Counted from the stretch's first letter, positions 8,139 to 19,624 are shown. The stretch is DNA of 64,000 nucleotides from Cognaticolwellia aestuarii (GCF_002000025.1 NZ_MUZV01000010.1:62001-126000), one strand, 5' to 3'. The notes: generated by a model not told the origin, from the sequence alone. A program made the numbers and translations.

Positions 8139-9035
8139 ATGAATAATAAGTTAGTCGCTTTAATTTTAGCAATGCGTTTACCGTTTCTGTTGCTCACCTG
8201 CTCAGTAATTTTACTCAGTATTGCTGCAGCATTAGCAACCGGTGTCGATATAAAGCTCATGGATGCTGTGCTAGTAATGAGTGGCGCCTTAGCAGCACAT
8301 ATTAGTGTTAATTTGCTTAATGAATATCAAGACTTTCAGAGTGGGCTAGATGCCTTAACGAGCAAAACCCCTTTTAGTGGTGGCAGTGGCGCTTTAATAG
8401 CCAGGCCTTCAGCTGCGAAATTGATCGCTAAAATGACGGTATTATTCTTAGGTATTACCATTAGCATTGGGCTTTATTTCACCTTAAGCGTGGGCTTTCC
8501 ACTGCTCGCTATTGGCATTGTTGGTGTGGCTATTATTGTTTTATATACCCAATGGTTGAATAAGCAGGCTATTTTATGTTTAATCGCTTGTGGATTTGCC
8601 TTTGGGCCTTTGATGGTTTTAGGCGCTTATTTTGTCTTATCTGGTACCATTAACGCTACTATTTTATCAGTTTCGCTGGTGCCGTTTTTCCTCACTAATA
8701 ACTTACTACTGATCAATCAGTTTCCCGATATAGCGCCTGACAAAAGCGTTGGACGAAATAATTTTCCAATTAAGTACGGTATTAATATCAGCCTTTATGT
8801 GTATTTTGTTTTTGTTTTACTTGCCATGATCACGACATGTTTTATTTTACTGAAGCTAAAGCTAGCCATGATTAGTTATGTAACGCTACTGCCAATGCTA
8901 ATTGCCCTGGTTGTGGTTTTACGATTAAAGTTAAATAACACGGTAATGACTAACATAATTACCGCCATGGCAGTTTCTGTCATGAGCGCAGTACTCAGTC
9001 CTTTATTACTTGCTCTAGCAATATATTTAACCTGA
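8139..9035 (+). CDS. UbiA-family prenyltransferase (MenA-like)
   Basis: Integral membrane prenyltransferase of the UbiA superfamily, which joins a polyprenyl diphosphate to an aromatic acceptor in quinone synthesis. The 298 residues are mostly hydrophobic with about eight or nine membrane segments. The first Asp-rich motif is NEYQDFQSGLD at 61-71, the second NQFPDIAPDKSVGR at 193-206; both bind Mg-diphosphate. The NxxxD pattern is closer to MenA than to UbiA, but the acceptor cannot be fixed and no other men genes are nearby. It is divergent from the sigma-54 activator. Its last sense codon and TGA stop lie inside a 48-bp inverted-repeat element, which may have altered the original C-terminus and may act as its transcript end. 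Confidence 0.85.
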   Translation: MNNKLVALILAMRLPFLLLTCSVILLSIAAALATGVDIKLMDAVLVMSGALAAHISVNLLNEYQDFQSGLDALTSKTPFSGGSGALIARPSAAKLIAKMTVLFLGITISIGLYFTLSVGFPLLAIGIVGVAIIVLYTQWLNKQAILCLIACGFAFGPLMVLGAYFVLSGTINATILSVSLVPFFLTNNLLLINQFPDIAPDKSVGRNNFPIKYGINISLYVYFVFVLLAMITTCFILLKLKLAMISYVTLLPMLIALVVVLRLKLNNTVMTNIITAMAVSVMSAVLSPLLLALAIYLT

Positions 9036-9075
9036 ACTCTGGATAAGCAGCACTCATTATCCAGAGTTCAGGTTA
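9028..9075. repeat. Short inverted-repeat element (copy 1) overlapping a stop codon
   Basis: Perfect 19-bp arms at 9028-9046 and 9057-9075 enclose ten bases. The same arms flank a longer element at 12648-12804, and the inner bases AAGCAG and CACTCATT are shared too, so this looks like an internally deleted copy. The TGA of the preceding prenyltransferase gene is inside the left arm. The hairpin could also terminate transcription. Confidence 0.8.
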
Positions 9076-9128
9076 TTTTAACTAAATTTGTGATTGTGCG
9101 TGCTTTGTTCTAGCTTAAACTGAAACCA

Positions 9129-9155
9129 AAAAGGGAAGCATAACGCTTCCCTTTT
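9129..9155. terminator. Bidirectional terminator between prenyltransferase and malic enzyme genes
   Basis: A hairpin with arms AAAAGGGAAGC and GCTTCCCTTTT and a five-base loop lies between two convergent genes. A and T runs on either side let it work in both directions. Confidence 0.85.
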
Positions 9156-9192
9156 CAACAACTGAATACAGTTAAATTTTTCGATTAACAAC

Positions 9193-10434
9193 TTAGCCGT
9201 TATAATTCTCAGGCATTTCCAAAGCAGCTACACCTGAGTCTACCGCCGCTTGTGCAACCGCAATAGCTACCGCTGAGCGTAAACGTGAATCCATTGGCTT
9301 AGGAATAATATAGTCTTTACCAAACTCTAAACTCTCACTATCGCTCGCCGCTAATACTTCAGCAGGAACCGGTTCTTTTGCCAAGGTACGAATAGCATGG
9401 ACAGCTGCAATTTTCATTTCATCATTTATTGTACGTGCACGAACATCTAATGCACCACGGAAAATAAAAGGAAAACAAAGCACGTTATTTACTTGGTTTG
9501 GATAGTCTGAGCGACCGGTCGCGATAATTAGGTCATCACGGGTTGCCATAGCAAGCTCTGGCTTAATTTCAGGATCAGGGTTAGAACAGGCGAAAATAAC
9601 AGGCTTAGCAGCCATTAACTTTACTTGCTCAGCTGAGAGTACGTTTGGTCCAGACACACCAACAAATACATCAGCACCATCAATAGCTTCATTAAGTGTG
9701 CGTTTATCTGTGTTGTTAGCAAACAAGCGTTTATATTCATTTAGATCGTCACGGCGAGTATGGATAACCCCTTTAGTGTCAAGCATGTAAATTTTTTCAC
9801 GTTGCGCACCACACTTAATTAAAAGCTCCATACATGCAATTGCCGCGGCACCAGCGCCCATACAGACAATATTGGCATGACGTAACTCTTTGCCTTGAAT
9901 CTCCAGCGCATTAATCATACCGGCTGCAGTTACAATTGCGGTACCATGTTGATCATCATGAAACACAGGTACTTTACAACGTTCAATAAGAGCTTTTTCA
10001 ATAGCAAAGCATTCAGGTGCTTTAATATCTTCTAAGTTAATGCCGCCAAAACTATCAGCAATGTTGGCAACAGTATTAACGAAGTCTTCGACAGTTTTAT
10101 GTTTAACTTCAATATCAAAAGAATTAATACCAGCAAAACGTTTAAACAATAATGCTTTACCTTCCATTACCGGTTTAGAGGCCATAGGCCCCAAATTACC
10201 TAAGCCTAAAATTGCCGTACCATTAGTAATAACTGCAACGGTATTACCTTTACCAGTATATTTATAAACATCATCAGGGTTTTCAGCAATAGCACGAACT
10301 GGCTCCGCAACACCTGGACTATAAGCGAGCGCGAGATCATAGCTGGTTTCAGCTGGAGTCGTTAATTCAACGCTAATTTTTCCTGGTGTCGGGTAAGCGT
10401 GATAATCAAGTGCTTGTTGACGAAGATCTGTCAT
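9193..10434 (-). CDS. Malic enzyme, short form (oxaloacetate-decarboxylating)
   Basis: Oxidatively decarboxylates malate to pyruvate, yielding NAD(P)H. The 413 residues cover only the catalytic malic enzyme region and lack the C-terminal phosphotransacetylase-like domain of E. coli MaeB (about 760 residues). Conserved stretches include YSPGVAEPV near 38, the metal/substrate region EDIKAPECFAIE near 140, VPVFHDDQHGTA near 160, and the nucleotide-binding GAGAAA near 193. Cofactor preference cannot be told safely. The gene is monocistronic with a terminator 40 bp downstream and a long upstream region. Confidence 0.92.
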   Translation of the reverse strand: MTDLRQQALDYHAYPTPGKISVELTTPAETSYDLALAYSPGVAEPVRAIAENPDDVYKYTGKGNTVAVITNGTAILGLGNLGPMASKPVMEGKALLFKRFAGINSFDIEVKHKTVEDFVNTVANIADSFGGINLEDIKAPECFAIEKALIERCKVPVFHDDQHGTAIVTAAGMINALEIQGKELRHANIVCMGAGAAAIACMELLIKCGAQREKIYMLDTKGVIHTRRDDLNEYKRLFANNTDKRTLNEAIDGADVFVGVSGPNVLSAEQVKLMAAKPVIFACSNPDPEIKPELAMATRDDLIIATGRSDYPNQVNNVLCFPFIFRGALDVRARTINDEMKIAAVHAIRTLAKEPVPAEVLAASDSESLEFGKDYIIPKPMDSRLRSAVAIAVAQAAVDSGVAALEMPENYNG

Positions 10435-10927
10435 GTCTATTCCTAATATGTGGGGCTAATGCGTGAGTTAATTCGATTGCAATGTTCGCACTGCAATAAT
10501 TCATGATGCTTATATTCAATATCATCATTTTCTATGTTATTGCAATGTGCTTGCTAATTTCAAGCTGTTTTATATATATTATTTCGCTACAAGCTATAAA
10601 TAATATAGCCTTAGCCGTTCCATATTTCACATTACTTAGCTGAATATTCAGCATAAAGCCTTAACTATTCATCGTAAAAAGGCCTTCCTGTTGCTTGAAC
10701 AAGTTATAAGCGAGTTAAGTAGAAGCTATCAAACTAAAATGCTTGTTTTAGTTAACTTAATATCATTTCATGACAGATAGAAGAAGTTAGCGACTGTTTA
10801 GTTATTTCTCTTGCAGCCTAATCGTTAAAGTGGTCAACCTGACCAGGCTAAAAATGAAATATTCGCTAGTTTATGAAGGTATGTGTCAGGCCCTAATTAT
10901 CTGGATAAGTGAACAATTTCAGGCATA
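10435..10927. other. Gene-free interval upstream of malic enzyme
   Basis: No convincing coding frame is seen in about 490 bp. The only local structures are a 13-bp palindrome, GGTCAACCTGACC, at 10832-10844 and AT-rich stretches near 10570-10620 that could hold promoters. The interval separates the malic enzyme promoter from the end of purA. The palindrome is of the size of a dimeric regulator site, but no regulator can be named. Confidence 0.5.
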
Positions 10928-10953
10928 AAAAAACCACCTAGCCGGTGGTTTTT
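10928..10953 (-). terminator. Terminator after purA
   Basis: A hairpin with arms AAACCACC and GGTGGTTT, loop TAGCC, flanked by A and T runs, lies about 30 bp beyond the purA stop. Confidence 0.85.
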
Positions 10954-10981
10954 AAAGTAACGTTAAACGAAATAAATTTTA

Positions 10982-12301
<1,320 letters not shown>

Positions 12302-12427
12302 TTAGGCGGGGATTCTATCAAATATCAATATTGAGTCCAAGTAATAATTGTTGATTTTTAACGCGTTATAAAAAAAGCTATTGATAGCTTAGAGTTAGCA
12401 AGATAATTAATTTGCCTTAAAATAGCC

Positions 12428-12613
12428 TTAATTGACCGCCCAAAGTAATAAAGCACCGATGAGCAATAAAAAAACACCAACCTGGCGAATGGCCGTTATT
12501 GGTTCATTGGCTAATTTCAACACATAAGCCCGCCATTTATTTGGAAACAGTGCGGGGATTAATCCTTCAAGAATAAATGCAATTGCCAATGCTGTCAGTA
12601 ATGTAGAAACCAT
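12428..12613 (-). CDS. yjeT: DUF2065 family small inner-membrane protein (YjeT)
   Basis: A 61-residue protein with two hydrophobic helices, about 4-22 and 43-60, linked by a short basic segment with FPNKWR. This is the DUF2065/YjeT pattern, whose function is unknown. Its place between hflC and purA is the same as in E. coli, which strengthens the call. A 157-bp repeat element and a hairpin terminator lie between hflC and this gene. CACCTTAT near the start on the plus strand gives an AAGGTG ribosome-binding site upstream of the ATG. Confidence 0.88.
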   Translation of the reverse strand: MVSTLLTALAIAFILEGLIPALFPNKWRAYVLKLANEPITAIRQVGVFLLLIGALLLWAVN

Positions 12614-12647
12614 ATTTCACCTTATAATTACTCAATAAATTATTAGT

Positions 12648-12804
12648 TAACCTGAACTCTGGATAAGCAGAACTTGCTCAATCCTCCCTTTTAAGCCATT
12701 GATGGTGTCTATTAGTGATGTTCAGCTTGCTGTAACATTTGCTTTGTCACCTAAGCTGTTGATTCATTTGACTATCAAGCACTCATTATCCAGAGTTTAG
12801 GTTA
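12648..12804. repeat. Inverted-repeat element, longer copy (copy 2), about 157 bp
   Basis: Arms of 19 bp at 12648-12666 and 12786-12804 match with one mismatch and are the same as the arms of the 48-bp element at 9028-9075. About 120 bp of non-coding sequence lies between them. No transposase is present, so it is best read as a MITE-type element, with the other copy a deletion derivative. It sits between hflC and yjeT. Confidence 0.8.
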
Positions 12805-12822
12805 GTTAGCCGTTAGATACAG

Positions 12823-12848
12823 AAAAGCCATGACAAGGTCATGGCTTT
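12823..12848 (-). terminator. Terminator after hflC
   Basis: A long perfect hairpin with arms AAAGCCATGAC and GTCATGGCTTT and a three-base loop lies 24 bp beyond the hflC stop. It would end the hfq-hflXKC transcript before yjeT-purA. Confidence 0.85.
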
Positions 12849-12871
12849 CGATAACTGGTTACGCTTAAGAG

Positions 12872-13756
12872 TTACTTCGTTTTTTTACCGTCTTTTAGGT
12901 AATTAAAGAAGTCGCTATCAGGTTTAACAACCATGATATCACTCTTAGAGCTAAAGCTTTTTTCATAAGCTTCAAGACTACGGAAGAAGTTATAAAATTC
13001 TGCGTCTTGGCTATATGAGTCAGCATAAACTTTTGCTGCTAAAGCATCACCTTCACCACGAATTTCTTGTGCGTTCTTCTGTGCTGTCGCTAGCATTACC
13101 GTCACTTTTGCATCAATGGTTGCACGAATGATTTCAGCTTGCTCTTGACCTTGTGAACGATGTTCTTTCGCTACCGCAGTACGTTCAGCACGCATACGTT
13201 CGTATATTGAATTACTAACTTCTGTAGGAAGGTTAATCGCTTTAATACGAACATCAATCACTTCAATACCTAAATCTTCACGGCTACTTTTAGCACTTTC
13301 AAGTGCTTTTGCCATGATGTCATCACGATCGCCAGAAACAATTTCCTTAATCGTACGAGTACCAATTTCGGTACGCAGACCATTGTTAACTTTTTGTTTC
13401 AACAACGCACGAGCGTTTTCAATTGAACCAGAAGTACGTAAGTAATACGTAGAAAAATCAACGATGCGCCATTTAACAAATGAATCAACCATTAAATCTT
13501 TCTTTTCAGACGTTACAAAGCGATCTGGTGCTTCATCTAAGGTTTGAATACGCGCATCAATTTTACGTACCGTGTTAATGAACGGAAACTTGAACTGTAA
13601 ACCTGGTTCATAGACTTTCATGTCACCGGTATCACCGTCACGTTTAATTTTTGAAAATTGGAAAACAATGCCTCGTTGACCTTCAAAAACCACAAAAACA
13701 GAAGAAACTGTTAATACCAATATTAAGGCAATAATTGCCATTATAAAATTCTTCAT
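12872..13756 (-). CDS. hflC: FtsH protease modulator HflC
   Basis: Inner-membrane SPFH/prohibitin-family protein that forms a large HflKC cage around FtsH and modulates its proteolysis of membrane and cytosolic substrates. The 294 residues start with a membrane anchor at about 4-24, followed by the periplasmic SPFH domain (about 25-190) and a coiled coil rich in Ala, Glu and Lys. The segment KEHRSQGQEQAEIIRA is typical of HflC. It lies 3 bp downstream of hflK, so the pair is translationally linked. Confidence 0.96.
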   Translation of the reverse strand: MKNFIMAIIALILVLTVSSVFVVFEGQRGIVFQFSKIKRDGDTGDMKVYEPGLQFKFPFINTVRKIDARIQTLDEAPDRFVTSEKKDLMVDSFVKWRIVDFSTYYLRTSGSIENARALLKQKVNNGLRTEIGTRTIKEIVSGDRDDIMAKALESAKSSREDLGIEVIDVRIKAINLPTEVSNSIYERMRAERTAVAKEHRSQGQEQAEIIRATIDAKVTVMLATAQKNAQEIRGEGDALAAKVYADSYSQDAEFYNFFRSLEAYEKSFSSKSDIMVVKPDSDFFNYLKDGKKTK

Positions 13757-13759
13757 GGC

Positions 13760-14905
13760 TTAACCTCTCCCATTATTGAAACGATCAGTACGACCGGATA
13801 ACGTTGGCGATGTATTATTACCATTTGAACTTTGGTTTACAGTCGGCAATGACTGTTGAATAACGCGTTGGGTACCCGATTGTTGCTGCATAATTTTATC
13901 TAATGGTAAATACATCATGTTATTACCACCATCAACATCAACCATCACTTTACTGGTATTGCTGTACACGTTTTCCATCGATTTTAAGTACATACGTTGA
14001 CGAGTAACTTCTGGTGCTGCTTGGTACTCAGGTAATAACTTATTAAAGCGAGCTACATCACCTTCAGCATCAAGTAAAATTTGTGATTTATACGCTAACG
14101 CTTCTTGTTCTAAACGCTTAACACGACCACGAGCACGAGGCTCAATGCCTCTAGCATAAGCTTCAGCTTCACGTAAAAAGCGTACTTCATCTTCTTGTGC
14201 TGCAATAGCGTCATCAAAGGCGTCTTTTACTTCCTCAGGAGGACGAGCATCTTTAAAGTTAACATCAACAATAATTAAACCTAAGTTGTAAGGTTCGATT
14301 ATTTTTTCCAGTTCTTGCCAAACAGCTTGACGTACTTCTTCACGGCCACTGGTTAAAATGTCATCCATGTTTGCATGACCAATAACATAACGTAAGGCAC
14401 TATCAAGTGATTCACTTAAACTTTCGTCAGCGTTAGTAACACTAAAAATGTAGTTTCTCGCATCAACAACACGGTATTGAATTTCCATCTCAACACGTAC
14501 AACATTCTCATCTCGCGTTAGCATAAAGCCCGACGAAGGAAGGTTACGTGTGGTTTGCATATCAACAGGAATAATGCGATCAACAAAAGTCCACTTCCAG
14601 CTTAAGCCAGGCTCAACCATACCGGCATATTGACCAAAGCGTAAAACGATACCTTTTTCAGCTTCTTTAATAGTATAAAAACCATTAAAGGCGTACACGA
14701 AAATAGCCACAATAAGCAATAACATGATACCGATGCTAGAAAAACTTTTTCCAGACCCGTTTCCTGAGTTTTTGCCACCAAAAATACCGCCAAATTTATT
14801 GCCAATATCTTTTAATAAATCGTCTAAATCAGGTGGTCCTTGATTTTTGCCACCTTTATTTTTCCAGGGATCTTTATCATTATTCCCCGGTTCATTCCAA
14901 GCCAT
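13760..14905 (-). CDS. hflK: FtsH protease modulator HflK
   Basis: Partner of HflC in the FtsH-associated membrane complex. The 381 residues begin with a Gly/Asn/Lys-rich cytoplasmic tail containing the conserved MAWNEPG start and DLDDLL segment. A membrane helix follows at about 58-78, then the SPFH domain, with ARDNYxFSVT-type region seen as ARNYIFSVTNADE. The C-terminus is a low-complexity Gln/Ser/Asn tail. It lies directly before hflC and 75 bp after hflX, probably in one transcript. Confidence 0.96.
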   Translation of the reverse strand: MAWNEPGNNDKDPWKNKGGKNQGPPDLDDLLKDIGNKFGGIFGGKNSGNGSGKSFSSIGIMLLLIVAIFVYAFNGFYTIKEAEKGIVLRFGQYAGMVEPGLSWKWTFVDRIIPVDMQTTRNLPSSGFMLTRDENVVRVEMEIQYRVVDARNYIFSVTNADESLSESLDSALRYVIGHANMDDILTSGREEVRQAVWQELEKIIEPYNLGLIIVDVNFKDARPPEEVKDAFDDAIAAQEDEVRFLREAEAYARGIEPRARGRVKRLEQEALAYKSQILLDAEGDVARFNKLLPEYQAAPEVTRQRMYLKSMENVYSNTSKVMVDVDGGNNMMYLPLDKIMQQQSGTQRVIQQSLPTVNQSSNGNNTSPTLSGRTDRFNNGRG

Positions 14906-14980
14906 GGTACTCTCCGCTATAAAAAATTAATGCGCTAACTGCTATATAAACGATAAAACACTGCTTAATATATCAGTCTG

Positions 14981-16285
14981 TTAAGTTTGAATAAAGCGCT
15001 CTATTTCGGCTTCATCTTGTTTTAGTAATTGATTCCATTCTCGAACGGGTAACTTTATCGATAATAAGCAGTTACCTTGCTCGTCATATCGCTCATCAGT
15101 GATACAATTTAATTGATAAAATTGACCACGAAGTTTACCGGCACTGGGCGGCAAACAAAGCTCATGCGCTATAATCTGCTTACCTAACCGTTCGGCAAGT
15201 GCTACGAATAATAACTCAATGCCAACGCCTTGTTGCGCTGACAACCAAACTCGAATCGGCAACCCTTGTTCATCACGATCAATTCTCGGTTCAACATCGT
15301 CTAATTTATCGATTTTATTACAAATCAATAATTGAGGCACATCACCTGCTTCAATTTCTGTTAAGACTTCGTTTACTTGTTCAATATTCTCGCTGCGTCG
15401 GTCATCAGCAATATCAATAACATGTAATAATAACTCTGCTTCTCTTGTTTCTGTTAGTGTTGCTTTAAAGGCTGCAACCAAATCATGGGGTAGATGGCGA
15501 ATAAAGCCAACAGTATCAGCAAGAATAACGCGGCCAACCTCATCGACCTCAATTTTACGTAAAGTTGGATCTAGGGTCGCAAATAGCTGATCTGCTGCAT
15601 AAACATCTGCTTGAGTAATATTATTAAATAAAGTCGATTTACCCGCATTGGTATAACCAACTAAAGACACGGTTGGAATTTCAGCTCTATTTCTTGCTCG
15701 ACGCCCTTGTTGTCTTTGCTTTTCTACCTTTTCTAAACGTTTACGAATATTAACCATACGGTCACGTAACAAACGTCTATCAGTTTCAAGTTGAGTTTCA
15801 CCAGGGCCACGTAAACCAATACCGCCTTTTTGTCGTTCTAAGTGCGTCCAACCTCGTATTAACCGAGTACTTATATGGCGTAATTGCGCTAGCTCAACTT
15901 GTAATTTTCCTTCATGCGTACGAGCTCGCTGAGCAAAAATATCTAAAATCAAGGTGGTCCGATCAACAACTCGGCATTCACACAGCGCTTCAATATTTTT
16001 TTCTTGTGATGGCGATAAACTATGGTTAAACAGAACAATATTGGCCCCAAACATACGCACAGCTTCAGCAATTTCTTCTGCTTTTCCGGTTCCAACAAAA
16101 TATTTTGGGTGAGGGGTATTGCGTTTACCTGTAATTGTATTTAACGCAGTTATCCCTGCTGAATCAACAAGCATTTCAAATTCTTGCAGATCTTCGCGGG
16201 TGTTATCATCTGGGAAATCTAAATGAACAAGTATCGCCTGCTCACCTGCTTGATACCTATCAAACAAATGAGCGACTCCATACAA
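14981..16285 (-). CDS. hflX: Ribosome-associated GTPase HflX
   Basis: GTPase that binds the large ribosomal subunit and rescues or splits stalled ribosomes under stress. The 434 residues comprise the N-terminal HflX domain (about 10-135), a glycine-rich connector with RGPGETQLETDRR at 159-171, a coiled coil to about 200, and the G domain with P-loop GYTNAGKS at 210-217, DTVGF and NKID. The start given is the ATG at 16285; the family's usual start (LFDRYEAGEQ) corresponds to a TTG six codons later, so the true start may be 16267. It follows hfq by 15 bp. Confidence 0.95.
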   Translation of the reverse strand: MYGVAHLFDRYQAGEQAILVHLDFPDDNTREDLQEFEMLVDSAGITALNTITGKRNTPHPKYFVGTGKAEEIAEAVRMFGANIVLFNHSLSPSQEKNIEALCECRVVDRTTLILDIFAQRARTHEGKLQVELAQLRHISTRLIRGWTHLERQKGGIGLRGPGETQLETDRRLLRDRMVNIRKRLEKVEKQRQQGRRARNRAEIPTVSLVGYTNAGKSTLFNNITQADVYAADQLFATLDPTLRKIEVDEVGRVILADTVGFIRHLPHDLVAAFKATLTETREAELLLHVIDIADDRRSENIEQVNEVLTEIEAGDVPQLLICNKIDKLDDVEPRIDRDEQGLPIRVWLSAQQGVGIELLFVALAERLGKQIIAHELCLPPSAGKLRGQFYQLNCITDERYDEQGNCLLSIKLPVREWNQLLKQDEAEIERFIQT

Positions 16286-16300
16286 TACTAGCTTTTACCA

Positions 16301-16564
16301 TTAATCTTCTGAATCCTGATTGTAGCCTGCTTGATTGGCTTGTGGGGCTGGCATAGTAGATACTGCTCTAGCCGGAACTACCGTTGAGATAGCGTGTTTA
16401 TATACCATTTGACTTACAGTATTTTTAAGTAAAATCACAAACTGATCAAATGATTCTACTTGCCCTTGTAGTTTGATGCCATTAACTAGGTATATTGCTA
16501 CTGGAATGCGATCACGACGTAACGCGTTCAAAAATGGGTCTTGTAAAGATTGCCCCTTTGCCAT
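16301..16564 (-). CDS. hfq: RNA chaperone Hfq
   Basis: Sm-like hexameric RNA chaperone that pairs small RNAs with mRNAs. The 87 residues carry the conserved N-terminus [16 protein letters not shown], the Sm1 motif [15 protein letters not shown] and the Sm2 YKHAIST segment. The C-terminal tail after residue 66 is short, Ala/Gln/Asn-rich and acidic at the end (DSED), shorter than in E. coli (102 residues). It lies in the usual miaA-hfq-hflX order. The 116 bp to miaA leave room for a separate hfq promoter. Confidence 0.98.
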   Translation of the reverse strand: MAKGQSLQDPFLNALRRDRIPVAIYLVNGIKLQGQVESFDQFVILLKNTVSQMVYKHAISTVVPARAVSTMPAPQANQAGYNQDSED

Positions 16565-16680
16565 TATTTGGCCCCTTTTGTTATTTTTAGGTAAAGTTAA
16601 ATATTTGCTTCAATTTTTATTAAAATTTTTCAATTAAACTAGTTGCTTAATGCACAACTGATTTAATTATACATCAATGT

Positions 16681-17637
16681 TTAAACTTTGCTTACTGCCG
16701 ATAAAATAACTTGTAAATTATTTTCATCTTCCATATGCAGCCATTGCAAGTTTTGCCAACTTCGCAGCCAAGTTAATTGCCGTTTCGCAAGTTGCCGAGT
16801 AGCACAAACACCTTTAAAAATCATTTCATCATGATCATAATCACCTTGCAAGTGTTGCCACATTTGTCGATAACCAACACAACGCATTGAAGGTAAATCT
16901 AAGTGTAAATCGCCTCTTTGCTTTAAATCGATAACCTCTTGTTTAAAGTCTTGTTCAATCATCTGCTGAAAACGTAATTCAATACGCGCATGCAAATCAC
17001 TGCGCTCTTTTGGTGCTATGGCGAACTGTAAAACATTTCCACTGACTTTATCACCTTTTATTTCAGTCAATTGTGTCAAAGTGTGACCTGTTTTACGATA
17101 TACCTCAATTGCTCGAGCGAGTCGCTGGGGATCATTAGGATGAATGCGCTCAGCTGATACTGGGTCAAAACCCTGTAACTCTTCATGTAAAGCAAGCCAG
17201 CCTTTTTCTGCCGCTTCCAACGCAATACTTTTGCGTATGCTTTCGTCAGCTTCAGGCAGTGGCGAAATTCCCTCAATAAGGCTCTTAAAGTACATCATAG
17301 TGCCCCCCACCAACAAGGGTATCCGGCCATTTTCTCGACTTTTCGCTATCGCCTTTAATGCGTCTTGACAAAAGTCTGCTGCTGAATAGCTGTCACTCGG
17401 ATCTCTAATATCGATCAATTGATGCGGATAAGCGGCCAGTTCTTCTGCCGTTGGCTTAGCCGTACCGATATCCATACCTTTGAATACCAGCGCTGAATCA
17501 ACACTAATAATATCGCAAGGTAATGCATCGTATAACGCCATCGCTAAAGCTGTTTTTCCTGAAGCGGTAGGCCCCATTAAACAAATAACAGGCGGCTGAT
17601 TAGCAGCAATATTTTGTTGGTTTAGCACGTTATTCAA
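16681..17637 (-). CDS. miaA: tRNA dimethylallyltransferase
   Basis: Transfers a dimethylallyl group to A37 of tRNAs that read UNN codons. The 318 residues contain the P-loop GPTASGKT at 22-29 and the conserved [17 protein letters not shown] near 46-62; the family usually has Gln-Val-Tyr in [15 protein letters not shown], so Leu-Val-Phe is a mild variation. The [10 protein letters not shown] segment near 107 and the [10 protein letters not shown] segment near 250 are also conserved. It follows mutL by 12 bp in the standard order. Confidence 0.96.
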   Translation of the reverse strand: MNNVLNQQNIAANQPPVICLMGPTASGKTALAMALYDALPCDIISVDSALVFKGMDIGTAKPTAEELAAYPHQLIDIRDPSDSYSAADFCQDALKAIAKSRENGRIPLLVGGTMMYFKSLIEGISPLPEADESIRKSIALEAAEKGWLALHEELQGFDPVSAERIHPNDPQRLARAIEVYRKTGHTLTQLTEIKGDKVSGNVLQFAIAPKERSDLHARIELRFQQMIEQDFKQEVIDLKQRGDLHLDLPSMRCVGYRQMWQHLQGDYDHDEMIFKGVCATRQLAKRQLTWLRSWQNLQWLHMEDENNLQVILSAVSKV

Positions 17638-17649
17638 TACCGTTATTTG

Positions 17650-19617
17650 TTACGTTAACTCATTTATAGATGATGTGAGGTCTAGGGCAACAGAATTCAA
17701 GCGTAGTTGCTGTTCAAATTGACAATTAAAATGTCTTTGCGCATTTCGCCAAATTTGCAAGGCATGTGCTTGGCTACTTTCCTCACTCAGCATAAGCGCA
17801 GCTAAGGCCATTTGCCAGTCAATATCTGCATGCACGCCATCATGACTCTCAACATCTAACTGCTTAATTAATCTATCAAAACTATGAGCAACATCTTTAT
17901 TTCTCAATAAAGCGGGAAATTGTCGAATTTGTACTTTCTGGTTATTTAGCGATTGTATATCCATGCCAATATGTTGAAATTGCTCAGCATTGAGCTGAAC
18001 AAATTTTGCTACTTTTTCACTGACAGATATTTTGATTGGCAATAATAACGGCTGACTAACCAGCTTTTCATGCCAACGTTGCTTAATAGTTTGCAGCTTG
18101 AGTAATAATTCAATTTTTTTAACCGACAGTACTCGTAAGCTTTGCTGTTGTTGAAATAATAAACAATCCGGTGCTTGCCAAAACAACACTTTAGTTGCTT
18201 CTGTTGTTTCTGTCATTTCATCTTCAGTACTAGCGCTTAGCACAGCAGGGGAAACTTGTGCCGAAGTTCGGTTATTTTCTGGTATTAACTCAGGCTCGGT
18301 TATTTGTGAGTCAATCGCCAGTGGTGTCATCAAGTCACTGTAAGCCTTGCTCGCTTGCGGATTTATTTTTGGAGAATAGTGATGAGTATTTGCACTGCTT
18401 GCATAGCCATTAGCACGCAAGTTTTCATGGTTGCTGGCACGTTCGGCACGGTTATCCGATGACTGAATATTAGTTGCAGTATGAGCTTGCTGACTAACAT
18501 CAGCACTAGCACGCAAAGGCGTTACAAAGCTGGTATCGTGATCGGCTAACTGATGCTGGGCTTCATGGTTAGTGTCTGAAGGGCTAATTTCCCCGGTACT
18601 ATGATCAACATCAAACGCTAGTTCATTTTTCAACGCTTGGTTACACACCGAATAGATAAAATCATGAACATAACGCCCTTGATGAAAACGGACTTCATGT
18701 TTGGCCGGATGTACATTGACATCGACATCACGAAAATCAAGTTTCAAAAATAAAACAAAAGCAGGATAAGCATCGCTGGGCAATAAGTCCGCATAAGCTT
18801 GACGAATAGCATGATTAATCAATTTATCACGCATCATACGCTCGTTAACGTAACTATAACTTAAGTCATTTTGATTACGATAAAAGCTAGGTTGTGCAAT
18901 CCAACCATGCAGATGAAGCCCATCATGTTCACAGTCAACTTCAATGGCATTATCAATGAATTTCTGACCGCAAACTTGCGCAACACGTTTACTACGCTGT
19001 ATTAATGAATTCGCCGCACGAAATTGTTTGATCACTTTATGATTGTGACTGAGCACGAAGCTAATATCAAAATGTGCTAAAGCAATACGCTTAATGACTT
19101 CTTCAATATGAGCAAATTCAGTTTTTTCAGTACGTAAAAACTTGCGCCTGGCCGGGGTATTGAAAAATAAGTCACTAACATCGATTGTAGTTCCTTTAGG
19201 ATGAGCCGCAGGTTTAATCGAGACCGCCATATCACGCCCTTCAGCATTTGCTTGCCATGCCGACGTTTGTAATTCTGGCTTTGAGGTCAGCGTTAAACGG
19301 GCCACAGAGCTAATACTGGCCAGGGCTTCGCCGCGAAACCCTAAACTACTAATAGCTTCTAGGTCATCAAGGTCTTTAATTTTGCTGGTGGCATGTCGGC
19401 TCAAGGCTAAAGCTAATTCATCCTTAGCGATGCCTTTACCATCATCACTAATTCGGATCCGCTTTGCGCCACCTTTTTCAATATCAATTTTGATGGTTTT
19501 CGCGCCAGCATCAATACTGTTTTCAACCAACTCTTTGACAACTGAGGCTGGACGTTCAACAACTTCACCTGCAGCAATTTGGTTAGCGAGGCGAGCGGGT
19601 AATATTGCAATGGTCAT
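17650..19617 (-). CDS. mutL: DNA mismatch repair protein MutL
   Basis: GHKL-family ATPase that links MutS mismatch recognition to strand incision. The 655 residues contain E32-N33 in [16 protein letters not shown] at 58-63 and GFRGEAL at 93-99, the ATP-binding motifs. Residues from about 340 to 470 form a Ser/Ala/His-rich variable linker. The C-terminal dimerisation domain (about 475-655) lacks the DQHAxxE endonuclease motif, as expected in gammaproteobacteria that use MutH. It lies 7 bp after amiB and is probably co-transcribed with it. Confidence 0.97.
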   Translation of the reverse strand: MTIAILPARLANQIAAGEVVERPASVVKELVENSIDAGAKTIKIDIEKGGAKRIRISDDGKGIAKDELALALSRHATSKIKDLDDLEAISSLGFRGEALASISSVARLTLTSKPELQTSAWQANAEGRDMAVSIKPAAHPKGTTIDVSDLFFNTPARRKFLRTEKTEFAHIEEVIKRIALAHFDISFVLSHNHKVIKQFRAANSLIQRSKRVAQVCGQKFIDNAIEVDCEHDGLHLHGWIAQPSFYRNQNDLSYSYVNERMMRDKLINHAIRQAYADLLPSDAYPAFVLFLKLDFRDVDVNVHPAKHEVRFHQGRYVHDFIYSVCNQALKNELAFDVDHSTGEISPSDTNHEAQHQLADHDTSFVTPLRASADVSQQAHTATNIQSSDNRAERASNHENLRANGYASSANTHHYSPKINPQASKAYSDLMTPLAIDSQITEPELIPENNRTSAQVSPAVLSASTEDEMTETTEATKVLFWQAPDCLLFQQQQSLRVLSVKKIELLLKLQTIKQRWHEKLVSQPLLLPIKISVSEKVAKFVQLNAEQFQHIGMDIQSLNNQKVQIRQFPALLRNKDVAHSFDRLIKQLDVESHDGVHADIDWQMALAALMLSEESSQAHALQIWRNAQRHFNCQFEQQLRLNSVALDLTSSINELT

Positions 19618-19624
19618 GCGAGGA

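Noticed and set aside
10832-10844. 13-bp palindrome GGTCAACCTGACC as a specific operator
   Set aside because: It is an isolated palindrome without a second copy or a nearby candidate regulator, so it is only mentioned with the gap.
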